The notes under the pieces: generated by a model | Database searches by the model: none | Seen by the model: only the letters and a program-made list of their open reading frames with translations | What the model was told of the DNA's origin: nothing | In this document: in pieces, positions 1 through 12,594 of the stretch | Layout of the letters: each line of letters begins with the position of its first letter | Position numbering within the stretch: the first letter of the stretch is position 1 | NCBI GenBank assembly: GCA_016785225.1 | Contig: JAFBJZ010000781.1 | Location: 3,100,001 to 3,164,000, forward strand | Length of the DNA: 64,000 nt | Origin: Psettodes erumei | Lineage: Eukaryota; Chordata; Actinopteri; Pleuronectiformes; Psettodidae | Reading direction: 5' to 3' | Position numbers and translations under genes: made by a program

Positions 1-374
1 GTAGTTCATGATACGTCACTGGAACTAGAGCAAGGCAGAGTGCTCTTAACAGATCCAAGCCCCCAAATTTGAACTGTACTCTAACTGGTGAGTAAAAAAA
101 GCAAGGATTTGTTATAGTACCTGCATCTGTATCTGATACCTGTGAAGGCTGCACTTCAAAGAAGGTTGAAGGCCCAGTCACACGATCATTAAAAATTAAC
201 TTTAACCTCAGATGAGTCCATTTTATCTGCACGTCTGATCTGCAGACAGCGAGAATTCATTGTTCCATCAGTGACTGAGCCAACAGGACAGTAAGTTATT
301 GACCCGAGCAGTGACAACACATTGATAAACTTACATGCCCTTATTCAGGACAGCAGGTGTGGATTTAAACTGTG

Positions 375-388
375 GCTGCCATGGTAAC
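375..388. promoter_or_regulatory. RFX-type X-box candidate
   Basis: GCTGCCATGGTAAC matches the RFX X-box consensus GTTRCCATGGYAAC at 13 of 14 positions, with both half-sites and the 2-bp spacer. It lies 15.9 kb upstream of the galnt9 start codon, so its target is unknown. A chance match is possible in 64 kb. Confidence 0.35.
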
Positions 389-811
389 AAAGGGACTGAG
401 TTTAGCTCTTAATCAGACCAGGAGCGTACAGTATCTTCATTGGCTACAAAATCATGCTGAGGATTTGTTTTTCATGAACAAGATTTCAGCTGAAGCGGGT
501 CAAGTTCACCTCCATCACCTCCATCACGCCCCGTGGTTCTGGCTTCCTTACCATTTTACTTAACACACACTTGAGTTGTTTGCTACCAAATGTAAAGCAG
601 CGGGTGAGAGGGTCAGCACTTTAATTATAAGGCCACAACAACAATTGTGTTGAGAGCAAATAACTTCCCTCATTGTTCCTACTTTCTACTTTGTTGGGGA
701 ATGAGAGTAATGGAGAGCGAGACAGTCATTGCCGTGTGGGGTCACGGTGACCATATTGTGGTGGTGACACAGGTGCTGGAACCTGAAGTGAATCAGTATT
801 ATGCAGACCTG

Positions 812-842
812 GTTGGATGGATGGATTGATGATGGATGGATG
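812..842. repeat. Short GGAT tandem repeat
   Basis: Imperfect GGAT tetranucleotide array (GGATGGATGGATTGATGATG and following), a common simple repeat in fish DNA. Confidence 0.7.
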
Positions 843-3368
843 TCACTTACGGGGTAAAAGGACAATGTAAGTCTGTCTTGTCAATATGAGCATGTAAAAA
901 TGAATGAATGCAGCTTCTCTCCATGACACAAGCGTAAGATGAAGCTTAGGTCTCATAGCAATCGACTAGTGTGTCCTCTGTTTTATTTATGCCTTGATTA
1001 TTGTCAATTGTTCCCTCAAAGGTCATATTCCTTGGCTTGTTGGTGTTATTTACTCTACATAGTCACTTTATCAGCACTGGCCACAGCAGAGGTGACATAA
1101 CCGGTTTCATGAGAATGTTAAGTTAATCTGCTTAAAAGAGACTGTGGCAGCATCAAGGTTGTCAGCAATAAAAAGGGCCTGGGTGAAATTCAATTGGATG
1201 AGATGAGTTGCGACAGTTGATACAGAGAGCTGTTGCGCTGATGAAATGGATTCATTGTGACGGCTGGAGATAATGAGCTTTACTCAATCAGCTTGAGAGG
1301 GCATCCAACCGCCGCTTGAATCGCCACCTTGGTGGTGTTCGCGGGTCTGCTGGGGACAGACGGACCGGGCGCTGCTGTCCAGCTGAGACTTCAGTACACG
1401 GAACCACTTCTCACAGCTCACACTGCTCCGCTCCCCATAGGGACGTTCTGATCTGCAGTTGTGCGATCGCGCTTTCAAGGGGTGCTTTTGTGGGTCTGTC
1501 AAGTAAACTCTAAAGATGCACGAGTCAATTTTTTTTTATTATTAACAATGCATGCAGTGACTGTGTAGTGTGAAAGTGGTTGCTTTACTGACTGTCACCG
1601 GATAATCACCCGACCCTGTGATTCTGCTCAGCTGTACGGAGCCTTTTAGTTTTGGTTTTGTAGACCACAGCTTTACTGTTTTGGTTCACTCATCAGTCAT
1701 GTTTCCAGCAGCAGCAGACTGTTTTCAGCTCAGCCACTCAAAAAACCCCAAAGTAGACCTTCTCCCGCACCAAACGGCGGAAAGACACTATCAGGATATA
1801 AGCAATTTCAAATAAATCACATGTAACTTCACTTATAGCACACATCACCTCTGCTTGATTGAATTGTCAGTCCTTATATCAAATTATCATTTTTTTAATT
1901 AACCAGAGAAAACTGAAGATAGCAGCATCCCTTCTAAGGCATGACAGTAATATAATCTTGCCCAACCGGCTTATTCGTACTTGTTGAGAGCATCATTAGA
2001 AACCGTCGGTCAAAAGCTCTGCATTGCGAGTGGGATTCATTCTCAAATTCATATGTGATAGTGCCCATTACCTCAGTGTCAGTACCCATTCTGTCTTTCT
2101 TTCTATGATACAGGGGACTAGCTACAAAATACTCCCAGTCGTGTGACTGAAGCAGCGTTAAATTTTGCTCTCAGCTGTATATTTACTTGTAGGTGATATA
2201 ATTCTTACTAGAGGTACTTTGATTTCTGTCAAGTCAAATCTCAGCAATCCAGCACTTCTGCTGCTGTTTCATTTCATTCTGCGGTCACAGGATCATCTGC
2301 AGCAGCCACTGCCAGCATGGCGGTTCGACCTTTGCATTTCGGGGTTTCTTGTATGGTTTGTGCCGTAAATTATGCATAATCTGCTTTTGCACTGTCAAAC
2401 ACATTAGCAGCAATGTCGATGAAATATAAATGCTAACGTTGTCTCACCCGGGAAATCCACAAAAAAATGAGCATTTACAAGGGATTTAAAAGCAGCCGCC
2501 TCAGCCGTAGTCACAGAGTGGTGCTTCAGGGTAATTTGTTTTAAATCTGCATCCACCACTATTTTTGTCCCAAGTGCGTTGTAGCAGTTTGCAGTGTTAA
2601 ATACATTAGTAAAAATGCATTTCAAAAATAAGGATTAAACCTCTCCCTGTTCTATATACAAAGACGTGTTAAATTATTATGAATGCAGAAGACACTGTGC
2701 ATTTGTGCTCCTGTGGTGAAGCTTAATGTCACAGTCCTATTCCATTAAAACACCATGCAGTAATATCAAAATGTAGTAAGCTCACTTTGATGCAGGGTGT
2801 AAAACTCAGTCAGCAGTGCATAGTGTGGGTGCACGGGATTAGCAATACAGTACCTGTCAAGATTTTTCCACACCACAGAATTCTGACAAGTCCTTTTTAG
2901 AGAAGACAGTGCAGAGCAGCTCTGTCACAAAAGCTTCTCCAAAAAGGAAGCCGATGTCCTTGTGTGGGAGGTACAGCACCACCGCGGGCTAACGCGCCAT
3001 ACAGCACCTTAAATCAGCTTGGGAGGAGACAACGCATTGTGTTACTTTGGACCACAGACACAGTTTTGCACGATGAAGGAAACGCTCATGTCTCATGTTT
3101 GACACTGTTAGCTGTCTTAGCTGTGTTAGCATGATGCAAAAATGTTATTGGCCTGAAATTTTTTCTTCTGCTTGAGGTTTATATACCAAATTCACATGTG
3201 TAGCACGGTAAGAAAAATATGGAAGACTTTGAATGCCTAAATGAAAATAATTCAAACATTACATATTGTTATATTGCATGTTTGACCTGGTCCAAGCATG
3301 AGGCGGTGAAAAGCACAAATCCTGGTCATTCTTGACAACTTAAGTTTGCACAACTGTTTGCCACTTAA

Positions 3369-3560
3369 AGGGATAATTCGGGTTATTAGAAGTGGGGTTG
3401 TGGGAGTACTGTGTAGTCAGTTTATGAGCTGCAGCAGAGTCAGGTCTGTGTGCTCCCACTTGGGAAAACGTATTTCAGCCAACTGAAACAATGTTTTGAA
3501 AAGTTGCATTGCTTTATCTTACCATCAATCAGCCCTTGTCTTTGGCACAGCATTTTCTCC
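3369..3560. repeat. Fish-type interspersed repeat (family not named)
   Basis: The stretch starts with AAGGGATAATTCGGGTTATT, then AGAAGTGGGGTTGTGGGAGT, and later AAAACGTATTTCAGCCAAC. From memory these phrases recur in many teleost intergenic and intronic sequences. Boundaries are approximate and I saw no terminal inverted repeats. No coding content. Confidence 0.4.
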
Positions 3561-4134
3561 ACCACTGAACCACCTTATTCCAATGCATAACCCACGCCAC
3601 GCATCGTAGGATCTGTGGCGTAATCCAGTGTGCAGAAGGAAACTGCTTGACTGCCGTCGTTCTGCATCTCTTTTTATTGAATCTGCATCACTTTGGGGCC
3701 TTGCAACCTTTGGCCGCCTCTCTGGTCCTGCCTCTGCTTATCCAAAATGTTCTTTTTTTCATCTGATCTATCATTCTGAGAACAGATTTAATTATTTTCA
3801 AATGGTGGTTACGTCCCTATGATACATGAAGCTCTTACCCAGAGTGCTACACTGCAAAAGTAATCAAGCCTGAATTCTAGGGAAACATTTTAAGTTAATC
3901 CAATTCAAAGCAAGCTATTTATGTTGAGATAAATCGCCGATTAAGAGGCATTTCTTTTGGGTTTGAAAGGCAACATTATTTACCGCTGCTGCTTTTGTGC
4001 TCGCTCACAGTGTCGTGGCAAACAATTACCCGCTCAACTTCCTGCGCTCTGCCACAGAAACAGGCTGAGAAAATGGAAACAGGAAACAGGCTGCATGTTC
4101 ATAAAATATAGGCCACACGGTTAATGAATCCACT

Positions 4135-4142
4135 TGACGTCA
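4135..4142. promoter_or_regulatory. Full palindromic CRE motif
   Basis: TGACGTCA is the complete 8-bp cAMP response element. It is 12.1 kb upstream of the galnt9 start codon, with a GGCGCGC string shortly after it. It is isolated, so function is only a possibility. Confidence 0.3.
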
Positions 4143-7100
4143 TGTTCTCGGCGCGCATCACAATGATCCTCATGGAACAGTAAGCTTATTATCAACACTG
4201 AGCACCAGCATTTAAAAAGGTAACAACGCAAAGAAATTGAATCAGTGAAAAGCTGTAAATATCTTGTAAATATGTTGATAGCACTGTATGATTTTAGCCA
4301 AATGGCTAATGAATTCCCATAATGTCCATAACAAAATGCTAACCTTATTTTATCGGGTTTATTAAATCTTTTATATCACTGTTAAAGCCTGCTTCTGATG
4401 TTTGGTGAGTGAAGCCACAGTATGACCTCATCCTCCCCTCAGGGGACGGTTAGAACTTCAAAGGGACTTATTTATCTCCACTCCATTTTGGACCACTTAG
4501 TATGGAATTTTTTTTACAACGAGCAGTCAATGTGTTTTATTATCATTTTTAATCACATTTGCAAACCAAATTTGGAGAAATTATGGATCAAATCAAACAG
4601 AATTCAGGTCACTTGCTCCTGTGGCAAACAAGCCGGGACTGGAGACACACAGAGCTACAGTGTTGGCCAGCGCTCTGTTGTTTGTAGCAGAGTGGAGTGG
4701 GTTGGAAACAAGGGCAGGGATGCAGACAGGATTAGCAAACTGGTGAAAAAAGGCATGGCTGCTGTGGAGAGCGGAGCCAGGACACCCTCAAGGATGCGAA
4801 CTAAACTTAACTCCATCCCAGATAACATAAGTGTGACACCCTCTGATTCTGCCTCCTCCCCTGAAGCAGGAGATCTCTCTGTCCCTCTCTGTGTCTCTCG
4901 CTCTCTCTCTCGCTCTCTGCATCTTCGATTGCAGGAGTGGGATCTGGTGTGCAGGTGTCAGGCTGCCAGCTGTTTGTCATCTCCAATCTGCTGCGCTTCA
5001 ATAGCAGGCTGCAGTTCCACCACTCTGCCACATCATAATAGACTCTGTTACACAGTGAGTCTCATTCCATCTTTATCTATAGTTCCTGTGTGTTAAAGCC
5101 TGCAGCCGCTGTGGTCTGACACCCGCCCCTTTACCCCGCTCCTGATGTCATCCTGAAACCTCCATCCAACCCTCACAACTCTGGCCAAGTTTGAACTCTC
5201 CTGTTCAGGTATCTCCCTCGCTGCAGCACAGCTGAAAATCAGATTTGCTTCTTCAGTTTCAACATGCCCCTCGTTTCCTGTACACTTCATGTGTGTATCT
5301 TATTCCCTTTATTATTTTCTTTCTTCCACATTCCAACTACCAAAGGCATTTAACCTGGTTGATTCAGTGTCTCTTGTCTTACCTCATGCATGGGGTGGGC
5401 ACATCCCATTCAGTGCTGAAGAATTCAAATTAATTGATTTATCACAACCTCCTTCGAAATTCCAGTCTCACCATTTGTAGATGAAACAGGCCTCCAGCAA
5501 CTGTTGCACTATGCGCTGACAGCTAAAATACATTTTAATCTGTCAGTGCCATGTTTTGCTTTAATTTTCTAATAATGATTGAGTAAAAAAGCGGCAGACC
5601 ACCAGGAAATAACTTAGCCTCCATCCTCTGGATGCCTGAAAACAAGACTGCTGCTGTCAGTGGAGGTGAAGGTGCAACAAATACATTTACTCCAGGAGAA
5701 AGCAGGAAATAATTACCTGTGTGCGGCTTGAAATGGAATAGCTGAACAGTGCACAGATTAGAGTGCATCCTCCAGTGCCCATTAATCAAGCACATTGGAA
5801 TTAACTTTCAATTGACTTTCTTACCTTTCTGCATAAAATAGATGCCACGGCTGAAAAATGGAGTAAGCAAGCAATCTGTAGTTCAAACATGGTTTGTCAC
5901 GCCGGTGGAAAAAAGAGGAACAGAGGAGCTTCAATTTTCATTTGGGTTTCAAAGTAACAGCGGCTATCTGAAGCCCCAGCAGTGCTTTCATTTCTTGAGG
6001 ATTCTCCATAACAATGGACAGCAGATAAAATGATCCAATACACAAGAAGATAATTTGTGATTTTTGTAAGTTCTGAAGATCCATTATCCTCTGTTATTCT
6101 TTGTCTTTTCCTTTTATTCTGGCCCCGTTTTTAGTGGTGTTATTGAGAAGAAAAACTCTTTTTCAAGGCAGTAAATAAGCCTTAATGCCTATAAATGCTT
6201 TAATGGATTGTCGTGACCAAAAACAACTTGTAACAAGTATTTATGCGATGATTCAGTCATTGATTGTATTATTCTCGGACAGCCGGGAAGGCACTTAAAG
6301 CAATAATTTGAAGCTTTGTGAAGTGTGACCATGTGCTGTCTCACCGAGTGATATATAAAAGGATCATCTTTGTCTAGTATCTGAACCAGCTGACCTGGCT
6401 CTTTCCAAAAGTAACAAGCTTTTAACATTTGGCACATTGTTACAGGTTAAACCAGTGATTTCTAATCTTTTGGCCTTCTGACATCATACCAAAAGTTGAG
6501 TGTGTAGTCACGGTCACATTTAAGATGTGATTTTTCCCCTCTCAATTTCTCACATGGATTCATTTCAGTGAATGTTCAGATGATCCAGTGTCTCAACAAA
6601 AATCAAAGTTTGTAGGGAAAGTCCAAAACTGATAAACAGATTCGTGTGTTAGGACTTTGTCTGTTCTGCTTTCTTCTCTCATTAATCATCTCATGACCCC
6701 TCAGATTTATCAAATGCCCCTGACTACAACAGGAAAAGGCAGTTGGCCTTTGGAAATTGCGGGAACGTCAAAAACAGGAAAGGCAGCTGTCTCTGCCCAG
6801 GCAATAAATGTAAGTGTGGAACTGTGTTGGACTTATTCATGAATAACCCCATTGAATCGACAATTTGTATCGCCTCATCTGTACTCCGGGGACATGGCAA
6901 GTTCAAACTAACTCCACCTCCAGCAGCTCAGTATGCTGCTGATGCTTCTGTATCAGTCATCTAATGATGTCACATATGATAATATATCAGTCAGAAGGAC
7001 CAAACCACTACTTTTGCTTGAATACTTTCACTTCATTTTCCTGCTATAACTCTTATTTTACATTTTACCATCGCAGGAGTTTTTCCTGTAATGGAGTATT

Positions 7101-7633
7101 TTTACTAAATACTTCTTCTGCAGCTGATGACTTGCCATTCAGATTCATAACCTTGAATCTGTGTCTCAGTCTAGCAGCTATCAGCTAGCATGTCTTGCTT
7201 ATTGGCCAGCAACCTGCTACAAATGAAGTGTCGACTCACAAAACTGTATTTTTAAGGTGAACGTAAGACTACACACTTCCATGATGGGCTTTGTCGTCCG
7301 CCTCCCCTTTTCTCAGTTTTCATCCTGGTGCACCTGAAGGCTCGGACCTTTTCATGATCAAATAATTTGAATTATCTAATAACTGTAGCGTTCCTGCAAT
7401 CCAGTCCAGCACACGCAATGTTACGTCCCCAGACCTGCGCTGAATGATGCACAACTGCTCATCCTGCACCGTCGGTGTCCAGTGTAAGTGTAGTGCCATT
7501 ATGAGGAGCTGCTGCGTTTATTCCTTAATATTGTCAACTTCTGACTGACAGTTCAGTAGTTCTGTAGTTATTGTTGGAATTAAAAGGCTATTCTGGTGTA
7601 TGACATTCATGTTGTTACTATAACCATGATTAA

Positions 7634-7965
7634 CCCCCTTAACGCCTCTTGTCGCGATTTAGCAACAAACCACTTCCGCTCCAAAACAGCCATAATAGCG
7701 TCTGTATTAGTATTGCTTTGTTACATTAATAAAAGAATCTTCATACCTGAGATGGGAACAGGTATTTTTTTTTTTTACCTTTATTGCCTGTTGTCACTAA
7801 TTTGCATCATAGATAATAGATAATAATAGATTTATGTCTATTTTATATCTATTTTATGTGCTATACTGAAATTAACACTCTCAACTTAATTTAGCATCTA
7901 CTTGAAAGCAAAAACACACACCAAATTTTTTTTGGTAATTGGAAATAAATTCAGGCGTTAAGGGG
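7634..7965. mobile_element. piggyBac-like MITE with TTAA target duplication
   Basis: A 332-bp non-coding element is bounded on both sides by TTAA (7630-7633 and 7966-7969). Its ends are inverted repeats: left CCCCCTTAACGCCT (7634-7647), right AGGCGTTAAGGGG (7953-7965), differing by one extra C in the left end. TTAA duplication followed by a CCC-starting end is the hallmark of the piggyBac superfamily. The interior is AT-rich with no transposase frame, so the element is non-autonomous. It sits 8.3 kb upstream of the galnt9 start codon. Confidence 0.75.
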
Positions 7966-8496
7966 TTAACATAAATAAGGTATATCATTCCTACTACACT
8001 ATATAGTGTACAATAGTGGTGCTCCCCTGACATTCTGTCGCCTATGCCACGAGCTGGCCCCGTGCACAGCCTCTATTCTCCCCCGATCCTGGCCGGATGA
8101 TGTCTGCTTGATGGATCGCCATCCTGCTCTCCTGGCTCACTGGTTGCCATCATCACTGTCTGGCTGCATTCTCATTACGGGCGCTGTCATGGACCACTAT
8201 CTTGTTATTCTGCGAAAACATCAATGACAAATCAAAGCTCCCAGCACATGCAAACAGCTTCAGCCAGTGTTGCGATTCCACAGTATTGGGGCGGCTCTGG
8301 TGCAGCGCCAACAAGACAAATGCTTGCTCACTGATTATGTTTTGAAAATGCAATACGCGGAATATGGATTCACAGCTGCATTATCTGCTGGTAAATACAG
8401 CTCCGGTCTGTGAACCATAATTTCATCCTGCCTCTCCATCAAACATTACAATCTGACTGGCCTCAGGGAGGAGAAAGGTTTAAAAAGGCACCCCTG

Positions 8497-8520
8497 CACA
8501 CACACACACACACACACACA
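8497..8520. repeat. (CA)12 microsatellite
   Basis: Uninterrupted CA dinucleotide array, 12 units. It is paired 57 bp later with a TG array that is its complement. Confidence 0.95.
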
Positions 8521-8577
8521 AAACCTCGCTTTCTATCTTTTTCCATTTTTCTGCCCTCTAATCAGCCATCAGGGAGT

Positions 8578-8599
8578 TGTGTGTGTGTGTGTGTGTGTC
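8578..8599. repeat. (TG)11 microsatellite
   Basis: Uninterrupted TG array, 11 units, complementary to the CA array at 8497-8520. Confidence 0.95.
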
Positions 8600-10487
8600 T
8601 TGACGGATTTTGAATGGAGGACAGTGAGAAGAGGACCGGCGGTGCTCTGCACCCACTTCGACCTCAGCCGCTGCAGTCCCCTGTGGATTGGCTTCCCCTC
8701 CCCCCGCTCAGTTTCACCAGCACCCCGCTCACCTCCAGTCTACACCCACCCACACGCCCTCTTCACTGGCAGAGCCACATAATTATTTTCTCTGTGAGAC
8801 ATACTGCCTGCGTGAGCCTCTATCTTTAATTACAATCAAGTAAAAGGCCTCAACAGGCCTCACACATGCTGCTTTGATGTCATCTGCTCCTGGCCCTCCA
8901 CTTCTCCCACCTCACTCTCCTGGCAAATGGCAGAAGGCGTACATGCTTACATTACCCTGCTCTGACCGCACAGCTTCACATTCTCTCTGGCAGTGATGGC
9001 ATGTAAAGCATGGCATCTTTGTCCAAAAACAGATTGGAAAAGCTTGGATTGGGGGCTGGTTTCCAGGTTGGTAACATTAGTTAAACAATGGCCAGCGCAT
9101 TGCTCCCAAAGTAAATTCCGGTCTGGCCATCTGCACGCTTCTGATCCCCACTGCCAACAACGACTTTGTTCTTTTGGAGGAAACACTGGTAGCAAGGATT
9201 AGTATGTGTGGGAGGAGACTGTGGGCATCAGTGTGCTTGTACTGAAGTTTTCAGGAGTCTCTTCACTTAATGCGTGCTAAATAAATGACTAAAATTATAT
9301 TTAGCATCTTTAGTTTGATGCAAAATAATCACAAATGCTCAATTTTTCCTTTTGAATGTATTTGTGCTTGCATATTTTTTTTTAAAGAAAGAGCCAACAT
9401 TCATTTCATGCTTGAGCATCTGCACAGACACTGGTCTGTATGCGGATGCATGTAGGTTTGTTTGCGTGTGATTGCTGCTGTGGGTCTGTGATTAGCGCGT
9501 TGGCTCAGATGTTTGCTGCTGGTTCTTTTTGGCCACAAATGGACTAGAAACTGGACTGAATCAGTCTGCCACCGCTCAGTGAACGAGACGGCACGCTTTC
9601 TGTCCCTGATACACTGAAATCCTCCCAGCAAACACTTTGTTGTGTAAATAAAACTTCGAAAATGAAAGCTGAAGCAATTTTTGTTGTCTTCTACAGCTAC
9701 TGTGTGAGTCATTAGGGGAAAATGGGGCTGTAATATTCTCCTGGTATCACTAGAAAACAGATCAGACCGTTCCAGAGTTTGGTGAGATGTTAACTCTTCA
9801 CAGTATTATTTTTTAGGCTGTTGTCTTATTCTCTCATTCTCGTTGTCTCATTCTGTGGTCGTAATTTCCGTACATGATGAGTGTGGTATGGACACGTATC
9901 TGTGTTACTGGACAAAAACGAGTAACTTTGATTATCTTGTTACAATGTCACCTGTTATTTGGCAGCAAGTTAACAGCCATTTCTTGAAATTGATGCGTTG
10001 AAAGCAGGAAAAATGGTCAAGTGGGTGACAGCATTCTTCAAAACAGCAGGTCTGGTGCTGTGTATCTGGTATGCCGCACTCAGTACCTAGTGAAAGAGAT
10101 CCAAGGAAGGACAACCGGCGAACCACTGTGAAGGTCGCAGTGCAATCAACGCACGTGGGTAGCGGAGGCTGACCTTTGTAGTTCAGTCCCACAAAAGAGC
10201 TGAGCAGGACACACTGCTCAGAGCCTTAATGCTGGCTACAGAAAGCTGACAGAACATGCAGTGCATCCCAGCTTGCTGTGCATGAGGCTGTGTGGCCACT
10301 GACTAGTCACAGTGTCCACGCTGACCCCTGTCCCCCAACGAAAGCAGCAAAAGTGGGCCTGTGAGCGTCAGAACTGGGCCGCAGAGCAACCCGTTCAGAG
10401 GTCATGTGGAGTCCATGGCTTGACAGGTCAGAGCTGTTTGATGGCAGAAGGGGGGCATGTACGATATTATTATACAATTGTATGTAC

Positions 10488-10528
10488 TATATATATATAG
10501 AGAGAGTGAGTGAGTGAGAGAGAGAGAG
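10488..10528. repeat. Compound AT/GA simple repeat
   Basis: An AT run passes into GA and GAGT units (TATATATAGAGAGAGTGAGT and onward). Simple repeat with no coding content. Confidence 0.85.
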
Positions 10529-10721
10529 GTAGCAATATGGTATGCTGACTACTACTGCAGAGTGGAGGACCGAGCAGAGGATTTGTTTGTAATTACAACT
10601 GACTCTGCTTTAAAGGGATTAACATCGACAGTATAGAAATCCTTACAAAAGTTCCTTCAGCACACTCTTGTGCATCAACTGAATTAACCAGCTCACCGTG
10701 CTTCATCTATTTGTCTGCAGA

Positions 10722-10722
<1 letters not shown>

Positions 10723-10752
<30 letters not shown>
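10723..10752. repeat. (TG)15 microsatellite
   Basis: Perfect TG array of 15 units. Confidence 0.95.
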
Positions 10753-10754
<2 letters not shown>

Positions 10755-12544
10755 CTCTGTCTGAGCTCAAATGTAGGCTTTTGGGTGCATTTTAATAACA
10801 TTTCTGTATTCTTTTGTAAATCCATCAATAGCTGTTTTTTTCCTCAGTATGAAATACCCCCATCCATTATCTCACCCAGAAATTGAAAACATAAACTGGA
10901 GGAATGCTCACAAACCATGGAATATCAATCAGTCTGCAAACAAGTCGGAGGTGTCAGCAGAGTAATGGCTTTTGTTTGAGAAAGAGTCCATAGCTGGTGC
11001 ACACAGGGACTTAAAACAATAATCTTTCCGGCATAATGACTAGGTAATATGGATAGTCCATTTATCTTTGATTAGATTTTTTTGATGCAGGGATTCATTC
11101 CCTCGGCTCCCTGTTTCATTATTCTTTCTAATTACCTGCACCGATTCGCCCATCAAGCATCGGTACACTGGCAAGATGTAATTGCTTCTGCCATAAATCA
11201 AGAAACATTTGGGGGCGTCTGGAGAGTTCCTGCTCCATTAATACAAACACATTGAGAAGCCAGGCTTATGTTCACATTGATAAATCCAATCATTCATTTT
11301 GACGTTTTGATATTTGATGTGCTCGGTCTCCAGCTGAATGTTTCAGGAGTTCTTACACACATAACTCCTGTCACAGCTTTGTTTGACAACACGTGTGCGA
11401 TGGCGGCGTCTCCCTCTGTCTTCTTCTCATTAGCGGGGTCAAGATTTGCCCTGTCCCCACTTGAGAAAAAAAAAGGCACTTTGCATTTTTGATTGCGATG
11501 CCACTGCGTGATGCATTACAGGTACAGCCGCACTTTAGTCTTAATGAGACCCCGGTTCCGACAAACATTCAGCCGCTGGCCCCCGTGTTACCTCATCTAC
11601 GTTGTACAAAGACTGAAAAAACATGTAAAAACGTGCCCGGGGCCTAACATCACATATTCCGGCCTTATTATTCACCATTATTCTAATTTAGTTAAGGCAT
11701 TAGGCAAATCAGCGGCTCCCGCAGCAGCTCTGTGGGGAGAAGTGGCTGGAGGTGGAATGTCAATGAGCTAAGTTAAGGCAGACATAACTGGGGCTTGGCT
11801 GTCAGCCGTCGGGTCAAAGTGATAATATATGAACTTAGCTCTCACAGGTGTGCGGACAGCGCTACATTAGTGACCGTCGAGGGTCTCTGAGTGGCCGCTT
11901 TATTGTGAATGCGACACAGCGTGTCTGCGTGTCAGCTGATCAGGGACAAACATGGATTATATCCTCGGCTACATCAGCGCCCCTGTTCCCGGTGCATCGG
12001 ATTTGTCTGTTGCTCTTTTTTCCCCCCCTGTCCTCAATGGCCACACTGACCTTGATGTAGCTGGTGGCGAATTAGATGATTTGTGCTTTTGCCAAAATGT
12101 TATGCATATTAGGCACTGTGAATACAAATTGAGGACACACGTTTGTTTTTTTTTCTCCTCGGAGACAAACAGGCTTTTATATTTTTGATGAAAGTTGCAG
12201 TAACCAGAGGTCAGATCCTCTTCATTCATTTACAGTGCTTTGTAAATATCGCGTATTTTAATTTGTGCCCAGCGCTCGCTAATTCTAACTCGCTATTCTT
12301 AGTTCACATTATGCTGAAAACAACCAACTTCCTCGCAATCCACAAGGTCTTTCTCTCATTAAATTCTACCAACACGAGTCCATTTTTTGTATTCTATTAG
12401 AATGGGAAGGACAGCGAGTCCGCATGTGGCTCGTTGAAACCTGGATGAAATGTTATACACGCTACTACCAGTGACAAAGAAAAGCTGACAAAAAAGTGAG
12501 TTTGATCTCTCACTCTGCTGGCGAATTGAGTCCTGCTGTGCAGG

Positions 12545-12594
12545 GTGTGTGTGTGTGTGCGTGTGCGTGTGTGTGCGTGTGTGTGTGTGTGTGT
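12545..12594. repeat. Interrupted TG/GCGT microsatellite
   Basis: TG array interrupted by CG-containing units (GTGTGCGTGTGCGTGTG pattern). Alternating purine-pyrimidine DNA of this kind can adopt Z-form. Confidence 0.9.

Noticed and set aside
2969..2990. Possible second RE1 site (ACAGCACCACCGCGGG)
   Set aside because: The left half resembles TTCAGCACC but the right half lacks GGACAGC, so it falls well short of the consensus.
4422..5096. 224-codon open frame on the + strand upstream of galnt9
   Set aside because: The translation looks random, with Ser-rich low complexity over CTCTCT-type repeats; no domain and no splice-supported neighbours.
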